Of a stretch of 64,000 bases of DNA, positions 49,401 to 60,811 are shown piece after piece. Source of the DNA: Populus alba (Eukaryota; Streptophyta; Magnoliopsida; Malpighiales; Salicaceae). The notes under the pieces are model-generated. The model saw only the letters and a program-made list of their open reading frames with translations. It was not told where the DNA came from and made no database searches. Each line of letters opens with the position of its first letter. Position 1 is the stretch's first letter. The stretch covers positions 10,044,001 through 10,108,000 of the forward strand of contig NC_133295.1 in assembly GCF_005239225.2 (NCBI RefSeq). The letters run 5' to 3'. The translations under genes were made by a program, and so were the position numbers.

Positions 49401-50094
49401 AGCAACTTCTTGGGTAAAAGCTGCCCTTAGTGCTGCAATCTCAGCTTCTGTCCTTTGACCCTCTTCTCCCCAGTCAAGCAGTTTAACTAATAATGCCCAA
49501 AGACAGAACTTTTGTTAGTAAAACAAGAACAAATACTTCTAGTGGTTAGATCCATATTCCAATACCTCTGCATTAACCAACAAGTGGGATCACATAAACT
49601 TTTAGAAATAAGCAATTTCAATTCAAACACGTGTAGAAATCACAGATTGCAAAAGAATTAACCATCACCTCCTTCAAAACTAATGATCAATCGAAAGTTA
49701 CCGCAAATAAAAAATTTCATCTTTTCCACAAGACAAAAGGAAGACACAAACAAAGAAAAGTAGAAAAACAAGAGGGGAACTGACCGGCGACATCCTGGCC
49801 ATCGTAGACGCCACGGTGGACAGTGCCAAAAGTACCACGAGCGATTACAGTCTTGATGGAGAGCTTAGAAGGGTCGATCTCCCATTCCTGCCTCTGCTTC
49901 TTGAAAGGGGTGGTTTTAGTGGTGGAAGGCGTAGGTGTGGGATTAGCAGTAACAACAACATCATCACCGTCATCATCTCTCTTGTTCTTGTTTTCAAGAG
50001 TCAATACTCTATTGAGATGCCTCTCCAATTGTTCATCTAGACTTTTAAGATCAATCTGATCTGCTCTCACAAACCCATCACTGTTTTCCTTCAT
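46466..50094 (-). CDS. CBC1/2: Raf-like MAPKKK, CBC1/CBC2/MRK1 group
   Basis: Six exons in transcript order: 50094-49785, 49486-49365, 47761-47565, 47434-47260, 46920-46786 and 46672-46466. They total 1146 nt and encode 381 residues. The N-terminus has the family block [20 protein letters not shown] (8-27) and a variable acidic, Thr/Pro-rich linker. The kinase domain starts after WEIDPSKL: P-loop GTFGTV (87-92), ATP-lysine Lys105, HRDVKTEN (221-228), DFG (241-243), [13 protein letters not shown] (256-268). The tail [12 protein letters not shown] matches this group. All residues for activity are present. Arabidopsis CBC1 and CBC2 act in guard cells, joining blue-light and CO2 signals in stomatal opening; that role here is inferred. 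Intron 2 is 1.6 kb. The model is strong; which family member it is remains open. Confidence 0.92.
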
Positions 50095-51600
50095 TTTTTG
50101 CCAATAAAAGAAAGACTACTGCTTTCTTTCCTTTCGCTTTCTCTCTCTAAGAAAAACCGAGTGGCAGTCTTGTACTTTAGGTTAAAAACAGATAAGAACG
50201 TAGTGAGTATTTATTGTTCTTGTGTCCAGCTACAATAAGCCATGTGGGCACATGCCATTGCCTCCTCTACTCTACATAACGTGGTGCTGTTGTTGTTTCT
50301 TCGAATTCTCAATCTGACCCAGTATTATTGCCTTGCCTTCTTTCTCTTCGCTTCTCCACTCATTTTATTTATTTATTAGCATTAGTCCTGGCCTCCCCCT
50401 TTCCTCCCCCATTAATTACTGCTTTGAGTCGAATTTGACTTCATGGTTTCGTGAAATAGTCGAATTTGACTTCATGGTTTCGTGAAATTCCAGTACCCTT
50501 TATAAATTGCTTTGATTAATTAGTGTATTTTCTGCACTATACTCTAAAAAAAGTATTTAAAATATTTTTTATATCAAAATATTAAAATTAATTTTAATGA
50601 TTTTTTCAAGTAAAATACAAGCCACTCACTTATAAGTTGCGTGTCATTTCATCTCAAGGAAGGTTTTGACTTCTATTTTATATAGTTTTTCTGCGTTTGT
50701 ATTCGTATACTATGAACTAACCAAACCCACATAAATGATAAAACACTATACCTATGAGCAGGTCTCCGTCAGCTCACGAGTTTTCTTTAACCAAGAGTGA
50801 CTGTCTAGTTCTTCTTCTACATTATTGAAATATTTATAAAATCTTCAGGGCCCCTTTTCTTTATATGTATTATCTGTGTTTCTTCTGTTGTCAAATGATT
50901 AAACATTAAAATAGGAGAGATTTGAGTCGTAATGTTTATCTTTTTATAAAATTACAGACCAAATAATTAAAACTTGTTCTTGTTCTTGTTCCATAAAACT
51001 TCACCCCAAAATAAGTTGCCTCCCTGGCTTAGGGGGTACTACGATCTTTAACTGCAGAAGAGTAGAAGGGTTCCATCATAAGATGATGCCATGGGATTTT
51101 GATAAAATTCTAAGTACTTGATAAGTCATCCAACTATAATGAAAATTGCCGTTAAGTCCCCGATATTTCATTGATGTTTCCGGTCTCCATGAGCATGTGC
51201 ATGTATCTCATTTCAAATTAAACATATTAAATTGATAAATTATTAGCTACAAAACTGATAAATTTAGACCTTTTAAAAAAAATTATATATACTTTATAAC
51301 CCCACCTCAAGGCGTAAGCAAGTGATCAAAGAGGTTTCCCTCTTCTTCTTCTTTTTTTTTTATTTCTTAAGTTCAAATCTTGAAATTAACACTTGATTAA
51401 TACCCTTAAATACATTATTTAGATCCATTTAGAAAATACATTTTTAAGATTATTTGAGCAGGGAACATAGTTTACCACAATCAATAAGTTGGTCTGACAA
51501 TATATGTTATAGGGAAAAAAAAAAAAAAGCACATGTAATTAACAAGAATAAATTAGTTTTTGAGTTATATACCTTAATTTATTTATTTTTCAAAGGAAAA
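50095..51600. other. Upstream region of the kinase gene and spacer
   Basis: The GA/CT-rich 5' leader of the kinase lies at about 50100-50150. No clear TATA box is seen. Beyond 50500 it is AT-rich with MITE-like sequence near 50540-50600 and no gene. Confidence 0.5.
50427..50488. repeat. Perfect 31-bp tandem duplication
   Basis: Units 50427-50457 and 50458-50488 are identical, each starting AGTCGAATTTGACTTCATGG. They lie about 330 bp upstream of the kinase start codon. Confidence 0.97.
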
Positions 51601-51639
51601 GTTACAAAAATAATATAATGTAATTCAATCAAACATCTC

Positions 51640-52005
51640 TTATTTATCTGCTCAATTCTCGAGCATCGATCCCATCACCAGATCTCTTAGCCAATTCTCG
51701 AGCGTCGACCTCATAACCGGGTCTCTTATTTATTCACCCAATTACCAAGCACCGACTCATTTACCGGGCAACTAATTCATTTTCCCAATCTACTAGCACC
51801 AACCCCCTTTACATGGCCACTAATTCATATGCCTAATTTACCAAGCACTAACCCCTTTACCGGGTCACTAATTATCTGCCTAATTTTCCCAGGCATTGAT
51901 ATTTTTACTGGGTCACTAAGTCATCCGCCCATTTTCTCCAGGCACTGACCCCTTTACTGGATCACTATTTCATTCGCCCAATTTCCCAGGCACTAATTCA
52001 ATGTA
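51640..52005 (+). repeat. Minisatellite, seven to eight units of about 40-54 bp
   Basis: The repeating consensus has CCCTTTACCGGGTCACTAA, then TTCATCCGCCCAATTT, then CCCAGGCACTGA. Motif copies lie near 51673, 51712, 51753, 51808, 51857, 51903 and 51952. Units toward the right end are more alike. It is much more GC-rich than its surroundings. Confidence 0.88.
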
Positions 52006-54330
52006 TAAATTTGTCTGCAATTAGCACAACCACAATATACATAATAATATCACAAAATTATTTTATTATCAATTTTAAAAGCATAATACACTAATTTTTT
52101 CTCGAAAATATATGATATTGTTCGTATCAATCATTACAATCCTTCAATTAGTTCTATTATTACCAATTCCTCCCTGGAAAATAGAACTTTTCAATTTTCT
52201 TAATAATAATATCACATCAATGTTCATATTTACAATGGCATTATAAGAAAAATTACAATATTTTAACATTTATAAAATTTCCTAAATAGATTAGGTGTTG
52301 AGCACCTACCTGCAGTTTGGTCACATAATGCATGATCCTGATATTGTTCTCTCGTAGGCAACTCTCCTGTACCAACAAGAATTACTAAATCACTTATACA
52401 ATTATTTTTTCTATAATAATTTAAATTTATCTCATCACAACATAATTAAATTTAAACTTCACATTCATAAATTAAATTTAAAGTTCACCATTCCATGACT
52501 TCAATTCCACCATTTTCACTAATCTTTATTTATTACAACAATAAAATTAAATAAGGATTTTGTCACAATTTAAAAATCAACTTTAACAACCCAATTCATT
52601 TATTTTCATGAACTTGGCCAAACCTTTATAAGATGGAAAATTAAGATTTTCCTTCTATCCTATTTAATTTGCAATTCAATCCTTCTCACCATGTTTTTTT
52701 TAATGTTTTTCAACACTAATTTTATCATTACCCACATCCAACACTAATTTTATCATTACCCACATCCAGATTCCATCATTTTATTTCTTTCCTCGCTTTG
52801 CCAAATTTCTTAGTTTTGTAAGGATGACATTTTTCTTTTCTTCGTTTGCATCCTACTTGTTTATGCATTACTTAACCCTATTAAATATATTTTCATCAAC
52901 TCTACAATCCTAACTTAGTCAAATACAATTTTCCTCTTCTTTCATTGAGCCTCACTATATTTTTTTTAACATCCAATGAGGGATCAATTATTCTTTGATT
53001 CTAGTTTTCAAAACCTTATCTAAGGTTAATTTTATTCATTTGAGCATGATAATTTTTAATTTCATCAATCACACACATTCCCTACATTTTTCTACCAGTG
53101 CCAAACTTTAAAGTAAAGGGTAGCATTAAATTTATTCAACTTTTTACTCAATTAAACATTAACCCATTCTCATGCCAACGAATAAAGTTTCATCACAATA
53201 ACACAAATTACTACAACCAATATACTAATCACAAAGTTCCATAATCAAGCACATCATCACCCAAGCATACATGTATGGAATTTCTACAATCAACACAATA
53301 AAACCATACTTACTACTAAGATAAAAATGAATTTAATAAGAAGAAACCTCAAGGTGAAACCAACATTTATCTCCCTCCTTTCTTTCTCCACACTTTGTTC
53401 TTCCTCCACAAGTTTTAAAACCCTTAGATCACTCAACTATTTAGTGTGGCTCACCATAACCTTTTTAATTATTTTAACTCTCCATAATCATACATTATTT
53501 TCAAGAATTGATGAGAGAATTGTAGAGAAAATATAAGAAAATCCTTAAGTCCCCTTTTTGTCCATATAACCCGCTAGACACCCAATCAAAATGGGGTTTA
53601 CATAGTAAAACTTTCATTATTTGCATTTAAGCTCATGCCCTTTATGTTTACATTTATCTAGTCCCCATGAGTCATTTTCTTTTCTTTTTCCTTTTGGTCG
53701 GCTGGAAACAGCTCTTTGAAGGCTAAGTTTTCAACTAATTTTATACCATATTTCTTTTAATTATATCACCATGTGTTTCTGGTATATTTATTTTTATCCG
53801 GTTTCCAATATTTTTGTATGCAAATTTTAAAAATTACCGGGCATAATATTCTAAAATTCTGTAACTTTACCCTATAGTAAAATAATATATTAGAATGCTC
53901 CACACAAAGTTTCAACTCAATTTGTCAATCATATTAAAAGTTATGCGTGATAGCGCAAAACTGGTCAAATTATGATTTTTCTAAAAAAAACTCTCAATTT
54001 CTCCAAAATTTCTGAAATTTTAACCAAAGCTAAGAAAATATATTAGGAGTCTCCACGTAAATATTTGGATTTTTCTGACAACTTGATCGAGAGTTATGAT
54101 TTTTTAACGTAAAACTAGTTAATTTTTTATTTTTCGCCCAAAAACCAAAATCTCCTTATTTCATCCCTACTCAATCATTATACTGTCTTCTTGGAGCCAC
54201 TTTACTTTATTTATTTTCTATTTTTAGTCATTTATGATTTATTCCCGTGTCATGACAATATTACTAATTTCTTGCCAGTGTTTATACCAGCACTTTCCAT
54301 ACCATTATTTTTTTTTTGATCGGGGGTTTA
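52006..54330 (-). other. Unclassified repeat-like interval, perhaps a large LTR
   Basis: No open frame beyond a 69-codon incidental one. Read on the minus strand, 53330-53440 looks like a purine-rich leader of the type found in LTRs of large non-autonomous elements, and the minisatellite would lie downstream of it. A perfect 28-bp tandem duplication (CAACACTAATTTTATCATTA plus CCCACATC) lies at 52711-52766. I found no TG...CA ends or target duplication. Confidence 0.3.
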
Positions 54331-54767
54331 CACTTGGAATATATCTGTTTGATATATACCCTGCTTTGTATAGCTATAATCATGTATCTCATAATTTATG
54401 ATAGCATGCATAATAGTAATGATCTCTCATTGAGTGTTTCAACTCACTCCTTCATTTATTACCCTTTTTTATTTTTTTTTCTAGATTTTTAGTCCAGTTT
54501 CAGTTGCATGATCTTTGGTTGTGTTCTTCATGCTACTTTGAGTTATGCATGCCTCACTTGTTCTCAAGGCTATTAATTTATTCTTTTTATTCAGTTTTAT
54601 TTAATCTAGCTTAACTCCATATATACAAATGTTTTAAGGTATTTATAGATTTATTTTATGTTGAGATTTATGTACTAGGTTTGTTTTTTAGTTTTGTAAT
54701 GATTACATATTTCAAGTTTGAGTATTTGTATTTTAAGCTGTGCTTATTTATAAAATTATAACTTTAA
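54331..54767. other. AT-rich spacer
   Basis: Nothing recognised. It ends in the TAA target duplication of the next element. Confidence 0.4.
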
Positions 54768-55647
54768 GGCTCCGTTTGTTTGCAGGAAAGTGAATTTCTT
54801 TTGGAAAATGAATTCCGGGGAAAGTGAATTCCGAGAAAGTATTTTCCGATGTTTGGTAGTGTTATAGAAAATACTTTCCAGTGTTTGGTTGTATTATGGA
54901 AAATGAATTGGAAAATAATTTATTAATAAATTAATTTTTTTTTTCAAATTTATCTAATATATATAAAATATTTAATCACTTACAATAAAAAAAAATAAAA
55001 TCTAAAATGTATAATGATGAATTTTTTTTATTATATTCTATATTCATACATAGCTTATTTTATAAAATATAACTATATATATCATATCATATTATAAAGA
55101 AATAAGCTTGTGAAATATTTTTTACTATTCTATGAAACCATTTATAATTTCATTACGTACGAAATACATCCGACAAAAACTATAGTTTTAATAATATTTT
55201 TAGCATGTAATAAAATTGGATAAAATATTAAGGTATAAAATTCACTCCAAACTATTTTTTTTTTTTAAATGTTAAAAAAATAGCACACTTAAAAAAAAAA
55301 AAAAAAAAGTGTTCCCGCAGGCAAGTGAACAGTGCACTAAAACTGCACTGTTCACTATTTTTTAGTGAACAGTGTATGCAATACACTGTTCATGTAATTG
55401 CACTGTGCATTGAACAGTGCAATTAACATAAACAGTTACAGAAAAAACATGACAACGTAGTATTGGTCCACATCAGGAAAGTGTTTTTCAAGAATTAAAA
55501 GCGGAAAACACTTTCTTTATGTTAAACTTAACTTTTCCTTTGACCGGAATTGAATTTCCTTTGACTCACTTTTCATGTATTTGTCAAACATTGAAAAGTG
55601 AGGAAAATGGTTTCCAGAAAAGTGAATTCCTGGAAATAAACGGGGCC
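54768..55647. mobile_element. PIF/Tourist-like non-autonomous element
   Basis: The left terminus GGCTCCGTTTGTTTGCAGGA and the right terminus read inward, GGCCCCGTTTATTTCCAGGA, are inverted repeats. TAA flanks both sides (54765-54767 and 55648-55650), the 3-bp target typical of PIF/Harbinger and Tourist elements. Subterminal AAAGTGAATTCC/GGAATT-type motifs continue the symmetry. The 880-bp interior has no coding capacity and contains a compact group of three stem-loops at 55324-55425. Confidence 0.8.
55324..55425. repeat. Three consecutive perfect stem-loops
   Basis: Stem 1 pairs AGTGAACAGTGCA (55324-55336) with 55344-55356 over 7 loop bases. Stem 2 pairs TGAACAGTGTAT (55366-55377) with 55381-55392 over 3 bases. 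Stem 3 pairs TAATTGCACTGT (55395-55406) with 55414-55425 over 7 bases. All arms are perfect and share an ACAGTG/CACTGT core. Confidence 0.95.
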
Positions 55648-55650
55648 TAA

Positions 55651-56046
55651 ATAAGTATGTTCGACTTAGCATAGATGGAGCGTCTCCTAATTAATAGTTG
55701 GCATTGTCTGTCATAGACTTGGAAATCAAGTTGTGGCATCATAAGTTCCATCTTTTGATGAGGTATTAGCCATAAATATCAAACATAATATATAATTGCA
55801 TTGCATTAAAATATTAGATTTACAAGGAAACTAATGAATGAAATGGATTAGCCTCCAGTACTACACCCTTCGGTTTATAGTGCCGTTACACTTAATTGTC
55901 TTTATTTTATTACATTCCTAATTACAAATATCTCATATATTGCATTGCATTTAGAGGCAATTGACAGCAATTATATTTTTAAGCATCTCCATTTGATGGC
56001 CACCTTTATGTTTCAGATGCTGATATGCCATCCCACATATGAACAC
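55651..56046. other. 3' flank of the bHLH gene
   Basis: Contains the probable 3' UTR of the minus-strand bHLH gene in its right part. No other gene is seen. Confidence 0.4.
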
Positions 56047-58034
56047 TTAGCAAATCAGATCCTGCAATCTCTCACATACCCTTGAAGTCTCCACACCAAG
56101 TCTGGAAATTCTAACCTGATAAATTTAATTACCAAGCAAATAAAAATTCAGTTTGTATATAGATGAAGCATGAGATACTTATACATGCAATATTCACCAG
56201 CGCGCAGTAAATTAGGGTTAAAATTAAATAAGTTGCATCGATCAATAATCACCTGGGCATGAATTGTATGGAAAACCTTGTCTCCAACAGTTGAATAGCT
56301 GGCACTGACAACTTCAGCTCCTTCTTCACTAAGAACATTAATAACTTCATAAAACATGAAGTTCTTGTTCAACCCACTAATCAACACCACTTCTATGGTT
56401 GACCCAAAATCTCTCAGTTCAACCACTGGCAATCTCAAGCCAATCATCATGCTAGTCATGGCACTGCTGCTTGTTCGAGTTGTTGTGATTGCTTGTTCTT
56501 CCTTTACCCTCCTCAGTCCCTCTACTCTTTCTCTCAGTTGCTTTATATAGGAGGCAGCAAGCTCAAGTTGATCTTGTTGTGATAGCATGTCCTGAATAAA
56601 TGTCACCAAAAAAAGAAAAACAAAGTTAGGTTGTCAAAATTAATGTTCGTAGTATACATGGAACTTGGTAACGAACAGAACTAGTACGTTCAAGAATTGA
56701 TTCAACATAAATGTACAAATTATAATTAATTAACAAAATACCCAAAAAATGTTGGAATCAAAACTTAGCTTATAGCTGATTTCTACACCATGTAAAATTA
56801 TATATATTGTAGCTGAATCTAGATTAAACATCTTGGTAAGAATCTACACTGGTTTATGAGTGCTAGAATTTTTTAAATAAAAGGACAAATTACTAATAAG
56901 TATTTGGTATTATATATTATACATACATGTGTTATATATAAAAATTAATTTGAAATATATATATATATATATATCAACTCAAGTCAAGTAAAATTAATTT
57001 AATAATGCTTTTAAAATGAAAAAAACTTACATTATAATTGTTCTCTTCAAGATTTTATATTTTAAAACTACTTCATAATAATTTTATTTTTAATCTCATT
57101 AAAAATATCTTTCTCAATATTATTATAAACCCTAACATTTTCAATAACTAATTATAAAAAAATAAAACTAAAATTAGATAATGAAACAAATAGAAAAGAT
57201 GAAGAAAACTTTCCTAAAGTATAAAGCATAAGAGGTTAATTGCTTAACTAATTAATAGCTTAGGTTTGAAAAAAAATTTAATAGAAGGAAGAGGGTCGGA
57301 ATTAATAATGAAAAAAGAATAAAAAACTTGGTTCAATTAGTAGCTAAAATATTATATTAATATTTTAATATAACAAACTGGTTACAAAAAACTATGTCTG
57401 GACTTATGTAATCCCGGCTGCTATATATTCTTAAAATTTCACTTTATTTAATGGAAATTTTTGTTTGAACAACCCTTATTATGTTATTGGTTACATCCTT
57501 GAGTTTGGAAAGTGAATATCATATGCAGAGTTAAAATTGTCAACAAATAAAATGTAGAACAGCAGCTACGAGGAAGACGAGCTGCACTTCAAACCTGTAA
57601 TAAAACCTGCAAAGTTGAATCAATATACTGCAAAAGTTATATAAGGAGGAGCTGAGAAATCTCTCCAATTAATTATTATAGGCAAAATTATTAGAGGAGA
57701 ATACGAAAAAAATTCTTCTTTCGGTATAGAAACTTACACAGATGTCTAAAGTAATCCAATATTCTAATTTGAGGTTTCACCAAGGTTTTTTCATGCCTAA
57801 ATTATCCAATGACGTCGTAGATAATTAATGCAGCAAGAGGCATTGCATGGTTTGCTTTTGAGGAAGAGAGAAGATGCCTTCTTTGTTGGGATTATTTGAT
57901 TACGGGAAAAAAGGTATTATTGGTATCAATCAGTCAAGATCAATTGCTAACTTCAGTCAGGTCAGTCAGCTCACATAATAATTAATTTTAAAAATTATAA
58001 AATTAATTAAAATATATATAAACTAAACCAAAGA

Positions 58035-58088
<54 letters not shown>

Positions 58089-59540
58089 CCACTTGCTAAT
58101 AGCTGCTAGCTACTAGAATGAACATTAGCTTGTGCTTCCTTTTCTAAGCTTCAATTCAATGTCCAATCCTCGATTGAGTGTTTCCTTGAAACAAATGCGA
58201 ATAAATTATTGACAGCAGAGATTTCTGTTCTTTTCTTTTTGAGATAAATTTCAAAAGCAGTATTTACTAGTTGATTTCACGAGGACAATGGATAACAGCA
58301 GTACACAAGAGAACACGACCACAGAAAGCCTTTACAAATTTATGCTAGCACAGAAAACATAGCAATTATTGTACGTACCACCTATTTATGGCAAGATAAG
58401 CAGTGATATACTTTGAATTTTCATCCCAAAATGTAAGCTATGGAACGTGAGGCCCTCGGCTTCTTATCTGCATTTTTTTTATTTTGCCATTGTTGACTGA
58501 AATATATATTTTCAAAAATTTTAACTATATATGTTTTTTAATTATCGTTTGGTGTTAGGGTTTTTGCAAAGAATCTCTTCTATTATTATTTACAACTACC
58601 CTTACCAGCAAATGCATTTGTAAATATGTTAATTAATATTCCACATGCATCTTTTATAACACTTTCAAATTGGTTTTTTTTTTTATTTGTTGTTGTTGGA
58701 GAAGAAGGAAGAAAATAATATGATTTAATGTATTTTTATCACACCTAAATTCTTCACGAACCAAAAACGCCTTAGAGGGTTTGAGAAGATGATGAGGAAT
58801 TAGAGAAGCAAGCTTGAAGCATAAATCTTTTAACACTTTAATTTTATTTATATATTTGGAGAAGAAGGAAGAAAATAATATGATTTCATGTATTTAGATC
58901 ACACCTAACTTCTTCATAAACCAAAAATACCTTGGAGGGTTTGAAAAGATGATGAGGTATTAGAGAAGCAAGCTTGAAGCATAAATCTTTTAACACTTTC
59001 AAATTGTTTTTTTTAATTATTTGGAGACGGAAGAAAATAATATGATTTCATGAATTTGTATAATACCTAACTTCTTCACAAACCGAAAACGCCTTAGAGG
59101 GTTTGAGAAGATGATGAGGAATTAGAGAAGCAAGCTTGAAGCATAAATCTTTTAACACTTTATTTTTATTTTATTTTTTGGAGAAGAAGGAAGAAAATAA
59201 TATGATTTCATGTATTTATATCACACCCTAATTCTTCACAAACCGAAAACGCCTTAGAGGGTTTGAGAAGATGATGAGGAATTAGAGAAGCAAGCTTGAA
59301 GCATAAATCTTTTAACACTTTATTTTTTTTTATCTGGAGAAGAAGGAAGAAAATAATATGATTTAATGTATTTAGATCATACCTAACTTCTTGATAAACC
59401 AAAAATACCTTGGAGGGCTTGAAAAGATGAGGAGGGAGCAGAGAAGCAAGCTTGAAGCATAAATCTTTCATGTGAATCCTCCGATTTCTCTCCACTGTTT
59501 TTCTGTCAAGCCTGGATGACTCACTATTTCTCTTCTTCAT
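56047..59540 (-). CDS. bHLH transcription factor, bHLH36/bHLH118-like
   Basis: Three exons in transcript order: 59540-59409, 56591-56253 and 56115-56047. They total 540 nt and encode 179 residues. Exon 1 gives the basic region and helix 1 (DRKTVERNRRIHMKDLCFKL, 12-31), ending at LFKPSK. Exon 2 gives the loop end and helix 2 (DMLSQQDQLELAASYIKQLR from residue 45), a Ser/Thr linker, and an ACT-like region (about 98-157: LPVVELRDFGSTIEVVLISG). Exon 3 ends RLQDLIC. The start chosen is the Met before KKRNSESSRLDRKT, because family members begin just before the basic region; the frame stays open upstream only through leader sequence. The intact VERNRR implies E-box DNA binding as a dimer. Targets are unknown. 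Intron 1 (2.8 kb) holds repeated copies of part of exon 1. Confidence 0.88.
58038..58083. repeat. (TA)n microsatellite in bHLH intron 1
   Basis: About 23 AT units. A shorter run lies at about 56958-56974. Confidence 0.9.
58640..59334 (-). repeat. Tandem array of exon-1 fragments inside intron 1 of the bHLH gene
   Basis: Four full units of about 155-165 bp (58698-58857, 58858-59022, 59023-59178, 59179-59334) and a partial fifth (about 58640-58697) precede the true exon, whose own unit begins at 59335. Each full unit holds the codons KDLCFKLASLIPHHL(L/F)KPSK, the exon-intron border, and GAAGAAGG-rich intron sequence. All coding parts are open. At the border, the unit at 58858 and the real exon keep AAG|GTATTT, while the other three read AAG|GCGTTT. 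The basic region and ATG are not included, so no copy can encode a whole DNA-binding domain by itself. Confidence 0.92.
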
Positions 59541-59568
59541 CTGAACTCTCAAAACAAAACAAGAAAAA

Positions 59569-59599
59569 GGAAGAAGAAGAAGAAGAAGAAGAAGAAGAA
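59569..59599. repeat. (GAA)n microsatellite in the bHLH 5' leader
   Basis: About ten units, reading (TTC)n on the transcript strand, 29 bp upstream of the start codon. Confidence 0.9.
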
Positions 59600-59737
59600 A
59601 TCCTTTCCTTAATTTGTCAAGTCTGGACGACTGGCAAATTCTTGAAAAAACAAAGATAGGAAAATGGAAGGAAATAGATGGGATGTAAAAGACAAGCTTG
59701 GGATTCAGAGGGTAGGGAGTGATACACAGGTGCATGC

Positions 59738-59755
59738 ACCAAATATATAGAGAGT
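59738..59755 (-). promoter_or_regulatory. TATA box of the bHLH gene
   Basis: Minus strand CTCTATATATTTGG about 200 bp before the start codon, followed by TGCATGCACC, an RY-like motif. The spacing fits a leader of roughly 170 bp. Confidence 0.55.
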
Positions 59756-60811
59756 GAGAAGGAGGAGACTTCTTCGTTCACACGCTCTAGATTCTTAAAT
59801 GACATATATCGGGAAAACGTCATCAGTTGTTAAATGTCAAAGGAACAGAGAGCGGGCCCAAAGAAAGATTGAAATGGAATATAAGGACAATTATGGAGAC
59901 TATAATCTAATTAGCACTGTCATTGTCTTTGATTAACATGGCGTGCATTTAGCTGATGACACGTAGCCTCTCCGACCATATACTTTATCCTTCACCGACC
60001 ATTTACTGTACCTCAGACGCCCTAATTAGTGGTGAATAGTTAATTGACCACAATTTGATGTAAGTTGGATATATTTTGGAAAAATATAGATCCATATATA
60101 AGTTTTTTAAGTGTTTATTTCTAAATTATAAATTCAAAAACATATGCATGCATTTAATTAAATACATCAAAAACCATCTATTTCAATAAATACAAAAAAT
60201 AAAATATTAATGTATTTATTCAACTCACCTCACTGCAGGTCGAATAACATTTTCTAACGTAAAAGAATTAATGTTTAGGTATTATTAACTTGTTTTTTGA
60301 TATCGAGTCAAAACATTTAATTGTGAATTAAAAAATCGATATTTATATATAATAAAATATAGCAAATATCATATATGTTAGTAAAAACATATAAAATCTC
60401 AAGCTATTTTTTAAAGTAGCATAAGAATGGAGCAATATTGCTACTACTATAGTGAAACATCATTTCCTTAGTCTTTGTTTAATAATTTTTCAAAAAAAAA
60501 TGTAAAGAAAACAAATTACAAAAGAATAAGGATAAGAAAAAAAAAATTAGAAATAGACCAAGTGTAAAGTAATAAATATTTAAAGTGTAAAAAATAAAAA
60601 TAAAAAATATTTTTTTCCAAAAAAAAGTTTAAGAAAAAAAAAAAAGAAAATACAAAAAAAATATTACAAAAAAATGATGATAAGAGATAAAATGGTGATA
60701 AATAGTCCAAGTGTAAAATGATAAAAATATCGAGTATAAAGAGCAAAAAAAATTTAAAAAAATGTTTTTTTTTCTAAAAAAACAAAAATTATAATTTTTC
60801 CACCGCTACAA
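59756..60811. other. bHLH upstream region and AT-rich low-complexity spacer
   Basis: 60490-60790 contains two diverged direct copies of an A-rich unit of about 150 bp, with CCAAGTGTAAA landmarks at about 60558 and 60708. No gene is seen. Confidence 0.5.

Noticed and set aside
58654..58836. A separate small bHLH-like gene
   Set aside because: It lacks a basic region and ATG context and is one unit of the intronic tandem array.
59541..59735. N-terminal extension of the bHLH protein beyond the chosen start
   Set aside because: The frame is open but encodes a Leu-rich run from the (TTC)n leader. It lies between the TATA box and a start that matches the family, so it is a 5' leader.
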